Assembly: GCA_963779735.1 (NCBI GenBank)
Contig: CAVZZJ010000010.1
Coordinates: forward strand, 62,001-126,000
DNA length: 64,000 nt
Origin: Bog-473 sp963779735
Lineage (GTDB): Bacteria; Actinomycetota; Acidimicrobiia; Acidimicrobiales; RAAP-2
Direction of reading: 5' to 3'
The notes beneath the pieces are model-generated. The model ran no database searches and was not told where the DNA came from. It saw only the letters and a program-made list of their open reading frames with translations. Position numbers and translations under genes: made by a program. Shown in pieces: positions 1 to 8,288 of the stretch; positions within the stretch are counted from its first letter, which is position 1; each line of letters opens with the position of its first letter.

Positions 1-113
1 TTGAGGCGACCATCGCCGACAAGATCGTCACGTACGACTTCGCCCGGCAGATGCAGGGGGCCACCGAGGTCAAGTGCTCGGAGTTCGCCGCCGCCATCGT
101 CGACCGTCTCTGA
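1..113 (+). CDS. icd: NADP-dependent isocitrate dehydrogenase, C-terminal end (partial)
   Basis: Only the last 36 codons are in the window, read from base 3 to the TGA at 111-113. The peptide ends with VTYDFARQMQGATEVKCSEF followed by AAAIVDRL, which resembles the C-terminus of the monocistronic NADP-isocitrate dehydrogenases, where a TYD-x-AR-x-M motif precedes the last helix. The gene starts upstream of the window. Malate dehydrogenase follows 16 bp downstream on the same strand, so two TCA-cycle enzymes probably share an operon. The identification rests on a short tail and on this neighbour. Confidence 0.7.
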   Translation, partial: EATIADKIVTYDFARQMQGATEVKCSEFAAAIVDRL

Positions 114-129
114 GAAAGGACCACCACCC

Positions 130-1128
130 ATGGCCGCAAAGCCCCCAGTCCACGTCACGGTCACCGGCGCCGCCGGCCAGATCGGCTACTCGCTGCTCTT
201 CCGCATCGCCTCGGGGCAGCTGCTGGGAGCCGACCAGCCCATCGTCCTGCGGCTGTTGGAGATAGAGCCGGCCCTGGCCGTGCTCGACGGCGTCGTCATG
301 GAGATCGACGACTGCGCCTTCCCGCTGGTGAGCGACATCGTCGCCACCTCTGACCTAAAGGCGGCCTTCGACGGCACCTCGTGGGCCCTCCTCGTCGGCT
401 CCGTGCCCCGCAAGGCGGGCATGGAGCGGGGCGACCTGCTCAGTGTCAACGGGGGCATCTTCAAGCCCCAGGGGCGGGCCATCGCCGAGCACGCGGCCTC
501 CGACGTGCGCATCTTGGTGGTGGGCAATCCCTGCAACACCAACTGCCTCATCGCGCGCTCCAACGCTCCGGAGATCCCCGCCGAGCGGTGGTTCGCCATG
601 ACCCGTCTCGACGAGAACCGGGCCAAGGCCCAGCTGGCCGGCAAGGCGGGGGTACCGGTGGCCTCCGTCACCAACGTGGCCATATGGGGCAACCACTCGG
701 CCACCCAGTACCCGGACTTCGCCAACGCCAAAGTCGACGGCGGGCCCGCCACCGACGCCATCACCGACCTCGAGTGGCTGCAGGGCGACTTCATCTCGAC
801 CGTGCAGAAGCGGGGCGCGGCCATCATTGAGGCACGGGGCTCCTCGTCGGCCGCGTCGGCCGCGTCGGCCGCCATCGACACCGTGGTCTCGCTGCGTACG
901 GCGACGCCCCCCGGCGACTGTGTCTCGGTGGCCGTGGCCAGCTCCGGCGAGTACGGCACCCCCGAGGGCCTCCAGTTCGGCTTCCCCGTCGTCGCCGACG
1001 GCCGGGGCAACTGGTCGGTGGCCGAGGGCTTCGACCACGACGAGTTCGCCCGCGGGCGCATCGACGTGACCACCGAGGAGCTTCTGGGCGAGCGCAGCGA
1101 CGTGCAGGGACTCGGCCTCATCGGCTGA
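130..1128 (+). CDS. mdh: Malate dehydrogenase
   Basis: NAD-dependent oxidation of malate to oxaloacetate in the TCA cycle, cytosolic. The product is 332 residues, the usual length. Visible signatures are the Rossmann loop GAAGQIGY at residues 13-20, the NPCNTN segment before the active-site loop, the catalytic TRLDENRAK motif with Asp and Arg near residues 155-160, and the catalytic His in GNHSATQYPDF. The ATG at 130 is chosen because AGAAAGGA lies just upstream and because the protein then begins at the family-typical N-terminus; the frame is open further upstream only because it overlaps the icd tail. The sequence belongs to the cytosolic-type MDH branch common in actinobacteria. Confidence 0.95.
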   Translation: MAAKPPVHVTVTGAAGQIGYSLLFRIASGQLLGADQPIVLRLLEIEPALAVLDGVVMEIDDCAFPLVSDIVATSDLKAAFDGTSWALLVGSVPRKAGMERGDLLSVNGGIFKPQGRAIAEHAASDVRILVVGNPCNTNCLIARSNAPEIPAERWFAMTRLDENRAKAQLAGKAGVPVASVTNVAIWGNHSATQYPDFANAKVDGGPATDAITDLEWLQGDFISTVQKRGAAIIEARGSSSAASAASAAIDTVVSLRTATPPGDCVSVAVASSGEYGTPEGLQFGFPVVADGRGNWSVAEGFDHDEFARGRIDVTTEELLGERSDVQGLGLIG

Positions 1129-1220
1129 CGGCGGTCGGGAGGATCTCCTGCGAGCAGGGATCCAATGCGTCATCGACCGTTCGCGCCCGTGAAACCCCGG
1201 CGAAACACAAGACTGCAACG

Positions 1221-2798
1221 GTGAGGGGGGTGGGCGATCTGTTCGACGGCTACGGGGAGGGGTCACGCGGTCTGACGCAGACCGCCTTCGACGAAATGGT
1301 CGGCCACGACGGCGCGACCAGATCTCCCTATATCAGCGTGGCGTCCTCGCTCTCCCAGATGGGACCCGAGGACGTCTCGGCCCGCGCCACCCGCCTGGCA
1401 CGGGCGTTCATGGACCAGGGTGTCACGTTCGACCTCGACGGCGAGGAGCGCCCCTTCCCCCTCGACGTGGTTCCGCGCATCTTCACCGCCGGCGAGTGGC
1501 GCCAGGTGTCCGACGGGGTCGCCCAGCGGGTGCGCGCGCTGGAGATGTTCTTGGCCGACGTCTACGGCGCGGCCCGGATCGTCAGCGACGGCGTGATCCC
1601 CCATGAGGTGGTGACCAGCTCACCGGGGTTCGTCCGGGCGGCCTTCGGCCTGAATCCGGCCAACGGCGTGCGGATCCACGTGGCCGGCATCGACGTCATC
1701 CGCGACGAGGAGGGCGAATTCCGCGTCCTGGAGGACAACGTGCGCAGCCCCTCTGGGGTGAGCTACGTCCTGGCCAACCGGTCCGCCATGGCACGGGTCC
1801 TGCCGGAGCTGTTCTGGGGCCAGCCGATCCAGATGGTCACCGACTACCCGGCCCACCTCATCCGGGCGCTGCGGCTGGCCGCCCCCACCGGGGTGCAGGA
1901 CCCCACGGTGGTGGTGCTGACGCCCGGGGTCCACAACTCCGCCTTCTACGAGCACGCGCTGCTGGCCCGCCTCATGGGCGTGCACCTGGTGGAGGGCCGG
2001 GACCTGGTGTGCCACGGGACCGAGGTGTTCCTGCGCACCACCGAGGGCGAGGTCCCCGTCCACGTCATCTACCGGCGCATTGACGACGACTACCTCGACC
2101 CGCTGCAGTTCCGGCCCGAGTCGCTGGTCGGCTGTCCCGGTATGGTCAACGCGGCCCGGGCCGGGCGGGTGACGATCACCAACGGGGTCGGCAACGGTGT
2201 GGCCGACGACAAGCTCGTCTACGCCTTCGTGCCGGCCATGATCAAGTACTACCTGGGCGAGGACCCCCTCCTCCACAACGTGGAGACGATGCATCTGGAG
2301 GACGCGCGGGTGCGGGCCGACGCGCTCTCGCGGCGCGATCAGTTGGTCTTCAAGAGGGTCGACGGTTCGGGCGGAAAGGGACTGGTCATCGGCCCGGCCG
2401 CCACGGGAGCGGAGCTCGACGAGCTGGCGCTCAGCGTCGACGCCCATCCCCGGCAGTGGATCGCGCAGCGTGTGGTCGCGCTCTCCACCTCGCCGACCTG
2501 GGTGGACGACGGCATGGTGCGCCGGCACGTCGACCTGCGGCCCTTCGCGGTCAACGACGGCGAAGACGTGTGGGTCCTCCCGGGCGGGTTGACCCGCGTC
2601 GCCCTGCACGAGGGGGGGCTGGTGGTGAACTCCAGCCAGGGAGGCGGCTCCAAGGACACCTGGGTGGTGGGCGGGGGGCCGGCGATTCCCGCGCTGCCGC
2701 CCCGCCAGCAGGCCACGGTGAGTGCCGGCCCGCCGATGGACGCCGGTCCGGGGAGCGACTCGGAGAACCGCAACCAGCAACAGCAGCAGCAGCAGTGA
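1221..2798 (+). CDS. Circularly permuted ATP-grasp protein
   Basis: About 525 residues. It matches the circularly permuted type 2 ATP-grasp family (former DUF404/DUF407), predicted amide- or ester-bond-forming ligases; the mycobacterial counterpart is Rv2411c. Family motifs are the N-terminal DLFDGY, the RVLEDNVRSPSGVSYVLANR segment, the ATP-grasp core VFKRVDGSGGKGLVIG, and the C-terminal RHVDLRPFAVNDG. It is followed without a gap by alpha-E and transglutaminase genes, the conserved trio thought to make or modify a peptide-like product whose identity is unknown. GTG 1221 is the first start; GTG 1230 is also possible. The C-terminus ends in seven glutamines encoded by a CAG/CAA run directly before the stop, which is not part of the family core. 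Confidence 0.9.
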   Translation: MRGVGDLFDGYGEGSRGLTQTAFDEMVGHDGATRSPYISVASSLSQMGPEDVSARATRLARAFMDQGVTFDLDGEERPFPLDVVPRIFTAGEWRQVSDGVAQRVRALEMFLADVYGAARIVSDGVIPHEVVTSSPGFVRAAFGLNPANGVRIHVAGIDVIRDEEGEFRVLEDNVRSPSGVSYVLANRSAMARVLPELFWGQPIQMVTDYPAHLIRALRLAAPTGVQDPTVVVLTPGVHNSAFYEHALLARLMGVHLVEGRDLVCHGTEVFLRTTEGEVPVHVIYRRIDDDYLDPLQFRPESLVGCPGMVNAARAGRVTITNGVGNGVADDKLVYAFVPAMIKYYLGEDPLLHNVETMHLEDARVRADALSRRDQLVFKRVDGSGGKGLVIGPAATGAELDELALSVDAHPRQWIAQRVVALSTSPTWVDDGMVRRHVDLRPFAVNDGEDVWVLPGGLTRVALHEGGLVVNSSQGGGSKDTWVVGGGPAIPALPPRQQATVSAGPPMDAGPGSDSENRNQQQQQQQ

Positions 2799-3738
2799 AC
2801 CAGGCCCTCCTGAGCCGGGTGGCCGAGTCCATCTTCTGGGTCGGCCGGTACGTCGAGCGGGCGGAGGGGACGGCGCGCATCCTCGACGTCTCGGTGTTCC
2901 AGGCTCTCGAGCAGAGCGATACCGAGGGGGGTCACGCCGCCCGCCGCCTCCTGGCGGTCATGGGCCTCCCCGACGACGGGCACGAGACCCTGTGGCAGGC
3001 CACCGAGCGTCTGGCCACCGATCCGAAGAGCCGCTCGTCCATCGCCGGCGCCCTGGGGGCCGCCCGGGAGAACACGCCGCGGTGCGCCACGTCGTCCCGG
3101 TGGAGTTCTGGGAGCACATCAACGCCACGTGGTCGGCCTTGCCGCACCAGTGGGCCGCCACCCGCCGGACCGGCCCCGCTCCGTACCTGTCTTTCGTGAA
3201 GAGCCAGGTGGCAGGCGTCACGGGCGTCGCCGACAGCATGATGAGCCGGGACCAGACCTGGCTGTTCTTCACTCTGGGTCGTTGCCTCGAGACCACAGAC
3301 GTCGTGGCCCGGCAGCTGGCCACGGTCGAGTTCGACCAGGTCTTCGACAGCGGGTTGGTGATGCTGCTGCGATCGTGCGGAGGGTATGAGCCATACCTCC
3401 GCCTGTCGCAGGGCGTCGTCGAGCCCGCCCGGGTGCTCGACTTCCTGCTGCGCGACCGGCTGTTTCCCCGCTCGGCCTTCGCCGCGCTCACGCTGGCCGA
3501 AGAGTGTCTGGACCAGATCAACTCCGGCCGACACGGGACGTGGGAGGACGCCCGGGGGCTGGTCGGACTGGCCCGCGCCGAACTCGAGTACTCCGCCCCC
3601 GCATCGTTGTCGCGGGGACTCGACACGCGGCTCGAGCGACTCCAGGCCTCCATCTCCTCGGTCTGCGATGCGGTCACACGGCGCTACTTCGCGCAGGACA
3701 TGCCCACGCAGTGGCGTCGGGGGGGTGGAGGCGGATGA
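2795..3738 (+). pseudogene. Alpha-E domain protein, frameshifted
   Basis: This is the partner of the ATP-grasp ligase (former DUF403; mycobacterial Rv2410c). It starts with GTG 2795, which overlaps the upstream TGA, suggesting translational coupling. The first part reads NQALLSRVAESIFWVGRYVE and continues to AARENT near 3075. The rest (VRHVVPVEFWEHINATW through RRYFAQDMPTQW) is in the -1 frame and runs to the TGA at 3736-3738. One missing base near 3075, inside what should be AREN-x-x-AVR, restores a 314-residue protein of normal length. All conserved blocks are intact on both sides, so the break is either recent or a sequence error. The 3' neighbour starts within its stop codon (ATGA). Confidence 0.85.
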
Positions 3739-4577
3739 CCCGGGCCGACGGCTGGCGGATGCACGTGAGCCACGAAACCCGCTTCGAGTACAACGAGCCG
3801 GCGAGGGCCTCCTACAACGAGCTGCGCCTCACACCGCGCACCGAGCGGCGGCAGACGGCACTCGAGACCCGGATCGTGACCGTGCCGGCGGCGTCGCAGT
3901 ACGCCTACGTCGACTACTGGGGCACCCAGGTGGTCGCCTTCAACGTCGATCGCGGCCACGAGATGCTGGCCATCACGGGGAGCGCGCTGATCGACACGCA
4001 ACGGTCCGAGACACCCGAGGACGCGTCGTGGGACGAGGTGGCCGACGCGTCGCTCACCATGGCGGACTATCTCTCGCACAAGCTCTACACGGCGCCCGGT
4101 CCCGAGCTGAGCGAGCTCGCCTCGACCCTGCGCGCCTCGCGGCCGCTGGAGACCGCGCAGCGGATCATGGAACGCTCCCACGACTCCCTGCGCTACGTCC
4201 GGGGTGTGACCAGCGTGCACACCTCGGCCCACGAGGCCTTCGTGGACGGGGCCGGGGTGTGCCAGGACTTCGCGCACCTCGCCTTGGCCATGACCAAGTC
4301 CGTGGGCCTGCCGTCCCGCTACGTGTCGGGCTACTTCCATCCCGAGCCCGATGCCGTTCTCGGCGAGGAGATCGTCGGCGAGAGCCACGCCTGGGTCGAG
4401 GTGTGGACGGGTTCGTGGTGGGCGTACGACCCCACCAACGCCTGCCCCGTCGGTGAGCGGCACGTGGCGATCGGGCGGGGGCGCGACTACTCCGACGTGC
4501 CGCCGGTCAAGGGCATTTACGCCGGCAACGCGGAGCACACCATGCACGTCGGGGTCCGGATCAAGAGGACGCACTAG
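3735..4577 (+). CDS. Transglutaminase-like cysteine peptidase family protein
   Basis: 280 residues, with a bacterial transglutaminase N-terminal beta domain (about 1-85) and a transglutaminase core. The catalytic triad is visible: Cys in GAGVCQDFAHLAL, His in GESHAWVEVW and Asp in YDPTN. It is the third member of the ATP-grasp/alpha-E/transglutaminase trio (mycobacterial Rv2409c), in which the thiol enzyme is predicted to cleave or transfer an amide made by the ligase. ATG 3735 overlaps the alpha-E stop, so the three genes look translationally coupled. The substrate is unknown. Confidence 0.9.
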   Translation: MTRADGWRMHVSHETRFEYNEPARASYNELRLTPRTERRQTALETRIVTVPAASQYAYVDYWGTQVVAFNVDRGHEMLAITGSALIDTQRSETPEDASWDEVADASLTMADYLSHKLYTAPGPELSELASTLRASRPLETAQRIMERSHDSLRYVRGVTSVHTSAHEAFVDGAGVCQDFAHLALAMTKSVGLPSRYVSGYFHPEPDAVLGEEIVGESHAWVEVWTGSWWAYDPTNACPVGERHVAIGRGRDYSDVPPVKGIYAGNAEHTMHVGVRIKRTH

Positions 4578-4579
4578 GG

Positions 4580-5233
4580 ATGCTCACCCGCATGCGGATC
4601 TGGCTCCCCGACGCCCCGGGGGTGCTCGGAGCGGTGGCGGCCGAGATCGGCGCCCTCGGGGGGAACGTCATCGCGCTCGAGGTGCTCGAACGTGAGGCCG
4701 GTGTGGCCATCGACGAGTTCGTGGTCGAGCTCCCCGACCGGCCCGACGCCGTCGAGGCCGTGTGCAAGGGCATCCGCAAGATTCCCGGATCGGGGGTCGA
4801 GGACGTGCGGGAACTGGCCAGCGCCGCCCCAGACCGCGAGGACACCGTGCTCAACGCCGCCGCGGCCATACTGCAGGCGGCCACCCCGACGGCGGCGATG
4901 AACGCGCTGTCCGGACAGCTGATGCTGCTCTTCGATCTCACCTGGTTGGCGGTGGCCGACCTCGGGGCCGAGGCCTTCGTGGAGGCCCACGGCGAGGTCC
5001 CCTCCATCGCCTGGCTGGCGGCCTTCGCCACGGGTTCGCAGAGTGGCGCGGACCCCTCGAACGACACGACGAGCTCGGGCGTCTTCGTCGAGCCCTTTCC
5101 CGACACCTCGCTCACCGTCTGCGGCGGCCGCCCGGCCCCGATTCGCCGCCGGGAGCGCCATGCGATCGCCATGCTGGTCCTCGTCACCGCCCGCTTCGTC
5201 GACGCCCTCGGATGGCGCGAGCGCGTCCATTGA
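4580..5233 (+). CDS. ACT domain-containing protein
   Basis: 217 residues. The first 75 form an ACT-like ligand-binding fold: MRIWLPDAPGVLGAVAAEIGALGGNVIALEVLEREAG followed by an acidic second half with VVELPDRPDAVEAVCKGI. The rest is a mainly helical domain (AAAAILQAATPTAAMNALSG, then DLTWLAVADLG) that I cannot assign; it has no recognisable catalytic motif. ACT domains usually sense amino acids, so an amino-acid-responsive regulatory role is an inference. It begins 2 bp after the transglutaminase stop and is probably the last gene of that operon. It ends 27 bp before the convergent MFS gene. Confidence 0.75.
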   Translation: MLTRMRIWLPDAPGVLGAVAAEIGALGGNVIALEVLEREAGVAIDEFVVELPDRPDAVEAVCKGIRKIPGSGVEDVRELASAAPDREDTVLNAAAAILQAATPTAAMNALSGQLMLLFDLTWLAVADLGAEAFVEAHGEVPSIAWLAAFATGSQSGADPSNDTTSSGVFVEPFPDTSLTVCGGRPAPIRRRERHAIAMLVLVTARFVDALGWRERVH

Positions 5234-5260
5234 CCGAGGAGCCCGGCTGGGCGCCCCCGC

Positions 5261-6544
5261 TCAGAGCCCGGCTTCGAGGCGGTCGAGGTCGCCGCGCACG
5301 AGGCGCCGGGCCGACACGCCGATCAGGCCGCCGACGATGACCAGCACGGCCAGACTGCCCATGCCGATCCGCTGGCCGGCCGCGTCGGCGATGGCGCCGA
5401 TGACGGCGGAGAGGCAGATCGCGCCGAGGGCGTAGAAGAACAGTGACCAGGCGAAGGCCTGGCTGCGCAGCTCGGCCGGCGTGATGACCGCCACGAAGGT
5501 GACGTAGGCCGGCAGGTAGCCGACGGCGCCGACGGCGAGCAGGCAGGCCGCGACGATCGAACCCGCCAAGGTGGGCACTACGGCCATCACCAGGGCGAAG
5601 ACCCCGAACTCGATCACGAACAGGCCGCACACCGGGGGGAAGAGCGTCAGGCGGTCCGTCGCCAGCAGCCGTTTGGCGATGGCCCCCCCGGCGATGATGC
5701 CACCCAGGCCGAACACGCCGAGGAGCGCCGCGATCTCGCCGCGACCCGACGAACCAACGTGGTACACGTCGTGGAAGAAGTCCGACACCAAGGTGGGGAG
5801 CGGTACGGTGCCGGCGCCGAAGAGAAAGGCGGCCACCCATGTGCGTCGCAGGGTGCGGATGGCACCGACGTCTTGGAACCCCTCCCTGATGGAGCCCTCG
5901 AACTGGCCGGCCACGGGCAGGTCGGCGAGGTGGGGTGCGGCGCCGCCGTCGAGCGGGATCCGCCGGCGCGGTGGCTCGTGAAGGAAGACGAGAAGCGCGG
6001 CGCAGAAGAACGTCGGCACGGCCAGCAGCACGAAGGTCGGCCGCCAGCCGACCGCCGCGCCCAGCCAACCGGCCAGCGGGCTCCCGACCAGGCCGAGACC
6101 GGTGGAGGCGATGAAGAAGATCGTGAAGATCTGCGCCAGCCCCTCGGGCGGGTAGTAGTCGGAGAGCAGGCTGGGGTAGATGGTGCGAGAGGCCAGCAGG
6201 CCGACCCCGCCCAGCAGGCGGGCGGCGATCAGCACGGCGAGGACGGGGGCCAACCCGGTGAAGATCGCCGCCACACCCCACAGCACGGCGCCGATGGCGG
6301 TGAGCTGGAGCCGATTGCCCCGGTCGCCGAAGTAGCCCAAGAAGATGGCGCACATCACCGGCACGGCGGCGGTGAGCGACGTCACGGCGTCGATGCCGGC
6401 GTTGTCGAGGTGGAAGGTGTGGCGGATCTCGGGGGCCAGCACGCCGAAGGCCGCCCCGTCGAAGCCTTGGGTGACGGCCAACCCGACCAGCACGGCGAGG
6501 GGCAAGAGCCCGGCCGTCCCGAGGACGGGACGAAGCCGGTCCAT
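5261..6544 (-). CDS. MFS transporter
   Basis: 427 residues with about 12 hydrophobic segments typical of the major facilitator superfamily. The first helix pair is LLPLAVLVGLAVTQGFDGAA and VTSLTAAVPVMCAIFLGYFG. The cytoplasmic loop 2-3 signature appears as GYFGDRGNRLQLTAIGAVLW, and the middle loop (residues about 190-230) contains HEPPRRR. ATG 6544 is preferred because a longer in-frame extension would cover the neighbouring small gene. The substrate cannot be inferred. It is convergent with the ACT gene and follows the small gene at 6589 on the same strand. Confidence 0.85.
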   Translation of the reverse strand: MDRLRPVLGTAGLLPLAVLVGLAVTQGFDGAAFGVLAPEIRHTFHLDNAGIDAVTSLTAAVPVMCAIFLGYFGDRGNRLQLTAIGAVLWGVAAIFTGLAPVLAVLIAARLLGGVGLLASRTIYPSLLSDYYPPEGLAQIFTIFFIASTGLGLVGSPLAGWLGAAVGWRPTFVLLAVPTFFCAALLVFLHEPPRRRIPLDGGAAPHLADLPVAGQFEGSIREGFQDVGAIRTLRRTWVAAFLFGAGTVPLPTLVSDFFHDVYHVGSSGRGEIAALLGVFGLGGIIAGGAIAKRLLATDRLTLFPPVCGLFVIEFGVFALVMAVVPTLAGSIVAACLLAVGAVGYLPAYVTFVAVITPAELRSQAFAWSLFFYALGAICLSAVIGAIADAAGQRIGMGSLAVLVIVGGLIGVSARRLVRGDLDRLEAGL

Positions 6545-6588
6545 GCGGCCCCATCGCGACGACGCTGCGTCGCGCCGTCGCCGGACGG

Positions 6589-6801
6589 TCAGGTCGGAAC
6601 GGGGAGGCGCACCTCTATGCCCGCGTTCTGCAGGAAGGCGAGCTTGTGGTGGAGTGCAATCTGCCAATCGACCATGTCTTTGTCGAACTGGGCGCGGTCG
6701 CCCTCTTCGCACGCGTGCTCGAGCTCGTCGAACGCCTCGTCTTCGGCATCGAGTAGTGAGCGGTACCTGGACAGGAAGTGGTCGCTGATCGGCTCGTGCA
6801 C
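6589..6801 (-). CDS. Small hypothetical protein, about 70 aa
   Basis: Acidic, helical small protein beginning MHEPISDHFLSRYRSLLDAE and ending QNAGIEVRLPVPT. GTG 6801 is chosen because GGGAGGATGAC stands 3-10 bases upstream; an in-frame N-terminal extension to 6885 is Arg-rich and unlikely. No cysteine pair, signal peptide or membrane segment. The heptad-like pattern from ADEEAFDELEHA to DMVDWQIALHHKLAFL suggests a coiled coil or helical bundle. Function unknown. Confidence 0.6.
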   Translation of the reverse strand: MHEPISDHFLSRYRSLLDAEDEAFDELEHACEEGDRAQFDKDMVDWQIALHHKLAFLQNAGIEVRLPVPT

Positions 6802-6881
6802 GTCATCCTCCCTACTGCGGCCCGCTCTGTACGAGCCGGTGCTGCAACGATACCGCCGCCACCGCCGCCTCGCCCGCCGAC

Positions 6882-7409
6882 TCATTCGTGCAGGTCGGGC
6901 CGGCCGACCTCAGCGCGCCGGCCTACGTGGCCGGCCGCTTCGTCGGGGAGTGCCGGCCCGGTCAGGTCGGTGAGCGCGGTGCCGAGCATGGCGGCGGCGG
7001 CGTTCAGCACGGCCTGTCCGGCCACGAGCACGGCCAACTCCCCCCGGACCCGCACGCGGCCCTCGGCCAGAGCGTCGGCCGGGTCGAGCGTCCCGCAGGC
7101 GATGGCGACCGCGTCGTCGTAGGCCAACACGATGGTCACGTCTGCTCGCCGCGTCCCGGCTGGATCCGTCTCCAGCGTGATGCGACCACCTTGGACCGTG
7201 AGGAGCGTGCACGCTGCGCCAGCCGGAGAACCTGGGCCGCCCGCCCACGGCGCCTCGGGGTGGTCGGTGACGATCTGGGCGATGCGGAAGGTTCCTCCCG
7301 AAACGGTGAGGGACCCCGCGCCGGCGGCCGTGACGGCGTCGGTGAGGTCGAGGCCCGCCAAGGCGGCGTTGAACGCCTGCACCCACTCGGGCGAGAGGTA
7401 GGGGGGCAT
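6882..7409 (-). CDS. SCP2-like sterol-binding domain protein
   Basis: 175 residues. The pattern of an N-terminal helix (PEWVQAFNAALAG), a central beta sheet (GRITLETDPAGTRRADVTIVLAYDDAVAIACG) and the closing LAEGRVRVRGELAVLVAGQAVLNAAAAML resembles the SCP2 sterol/lipid-binding fold, in which a G-x-v-x-v-x-G-d turn precedes the last helix. Such proteins bind hydrophobic ligands but usually have no catalytic residues. It sits 27 bp downstream of sdhB on the same strand and may be the last gene of that transcript. The family call is moderately secure; the ligand is unknown. Confidence 0.65.
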   Translation of the reverse strand: MPPYLSPEWVQAFNAALAGLDLTDAVTAAGAGSLTVSGGTFRIAQIVTDHPEAPWAGGPGSPAGAACTLLTVQGGRITLETDPAGTRRADVTIVLAYDDAVAIACGTLDPADALAEGRVRVRGELAVLVAGQAVLNAAAAMLGTALTDLTGPALPDEAAGHVGRRAEVGRPDLHE

Positions 7410-7436
7410 GGCCGGGCCGCGTGGTCGTCCGCCGGC

Positions 7437-8288
7437 TCAGCCGACGGACGCCTCTTCGGCCGTCTTCTTGGTGCGTCGCAGGATCTTGCGGCCGAGCCAG
7501 GCCACCGGGTCGTAGCGGGCGTCGACGACGCGCTCTTTCATGGGGATGATGGCGTTGTCGGTGATCTTGATGTGCTCGGGGCACACCTCGGTGCAGCACT
7601 TCGTGATGTTGCACAGTCCGAGCCCGGCACCCCTGCTCGCCAGCTCGCGGCGGTCGTTGACGTCGAGGGGATGCATCTCGAGCTCTGCGAAGCGGATGAA
7701 GAAACGTGGACCGGCGTACTTCGGTTTGTTGTCCTCGTGGTCTCGTATGACGTGGCAGACGTCCTGGCACATGAAGCACTCGATGCACTTGCGGAACTCC
7801 TGACCCCGCTCGACGTCGATCTGTGCCATCCGGTAGCCGCCTTCGGGCTCGGGACCGGGCGTGAAGGCCGGGACCGTCTTTGCCACCTCGTAGTTGAAGC
7901 CGACATCGGTGACCAGGTCGCGGATGATCGGGAACGTCTTCATCGGCGCCACCGTCACCGGGGCCCCCTCGGGGAGGGTGTCCATGCGGGTCATGCACAT
8001 GAGGCGCGGCAGACCGTTGATCTCGGCCGAGCACGAACCGCACTTGCCGGCCTTGCAGTTCCAACGGCACGCCAGATCGGGGGCGGGCCCGGCCTGAATC
8101 CGGTGGATCACATCGAGGACGACCTCTCCCTCGACGGCGGGCACCACGTAGTCGGTGAACGCTCCGCCGCCGGGGTCGCCCCGCCACAGCCGCATGGTCA
8201 CGTCGCCCGGGGCGGCGTCGCCCTGCGCCACGTCGCCGTGCGTCACCTCGCCCTGCGCCACGTCGCCCGGAGTCGCGTCTACGGCCAT
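7437..8288 (-). CDS. sdhB: Succinate dehydrogenase iron-sulfur subunit
   Basis: 283 residues from ATG 8288. The N-terminal ferredoxin domain carries the [2Fe-2S] ligands in CRWNCKAGKCGSCSAEING and a fourth Cys in RLMCM. The C-terminal domain holds the [4Fe-4S] and [3Fe-4S] ligands in CIECFMCQDVCH and CNITKCCTEVCPEH. It passes electrons from SdhA to the membrane subunit. The start overlaps the sdhA stop by one base (TGATG). The first 30 residues are five copies of an xxGDV pentapeptide absent from typical SdhB; an internal ATG at 8195 (MRLWRGD) would remove them, so the true start is uncertain. Confidence 0.93.
   Translation of the reverse strand: MAVDATPGDVAQGEVTHGDVAQGDAAPGDVTMRLWRGDPGGGAFTDYVVPAVEGEVVLDVIHRIQAGPAPDLACRWNCKAGKCGSCSAEINGLPRLMCMTRMDTLPEGAPVTVAPMKTFPIIRDLVTDVGFNYEVAKTVPAFTPGPEPEGGYRMAQIDVERGQEFRKCIECFMCQDVCHVIRDHEDNKPKYAGPRFFIRFAELEMHPLDVNDRRELASRGAGLGLCNITKCCTEVCPEHIKITDNAIIPMKERVVDARYDPVAWLGRKILRRTKKTAEEASVG
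8199..8273 (-). repeat. 15-bp tandem repeat (5 copies) in the sdhB N-terminus
   Basis: Five consecutive 15-bp units encode TPGDV, AQGEV, THGDV, AQGDA and APGDV (residues 6-30 of the long SdhB). The unit is in frame, so changes in copy number keep the reading frame. It lies between two possible start codons (8288 and 8195). Confidence 0.85.

Noticed and set aside
186..1266. Long open frames on the minus strand opposite mdh
   Set aside because: They are GC-skew shadows of a clearly coding plus-strand gene; the translations are Arg/Pro/Gly-rich with no domain.
5759..6973. 404-codon plus-strand frame opposite the MFS gene
   Set aside because: Its product is low-complexity Gly/Glu/Arg text typical of antisense frames in high-GC genes, while the minus strand has a full MFS carrier.
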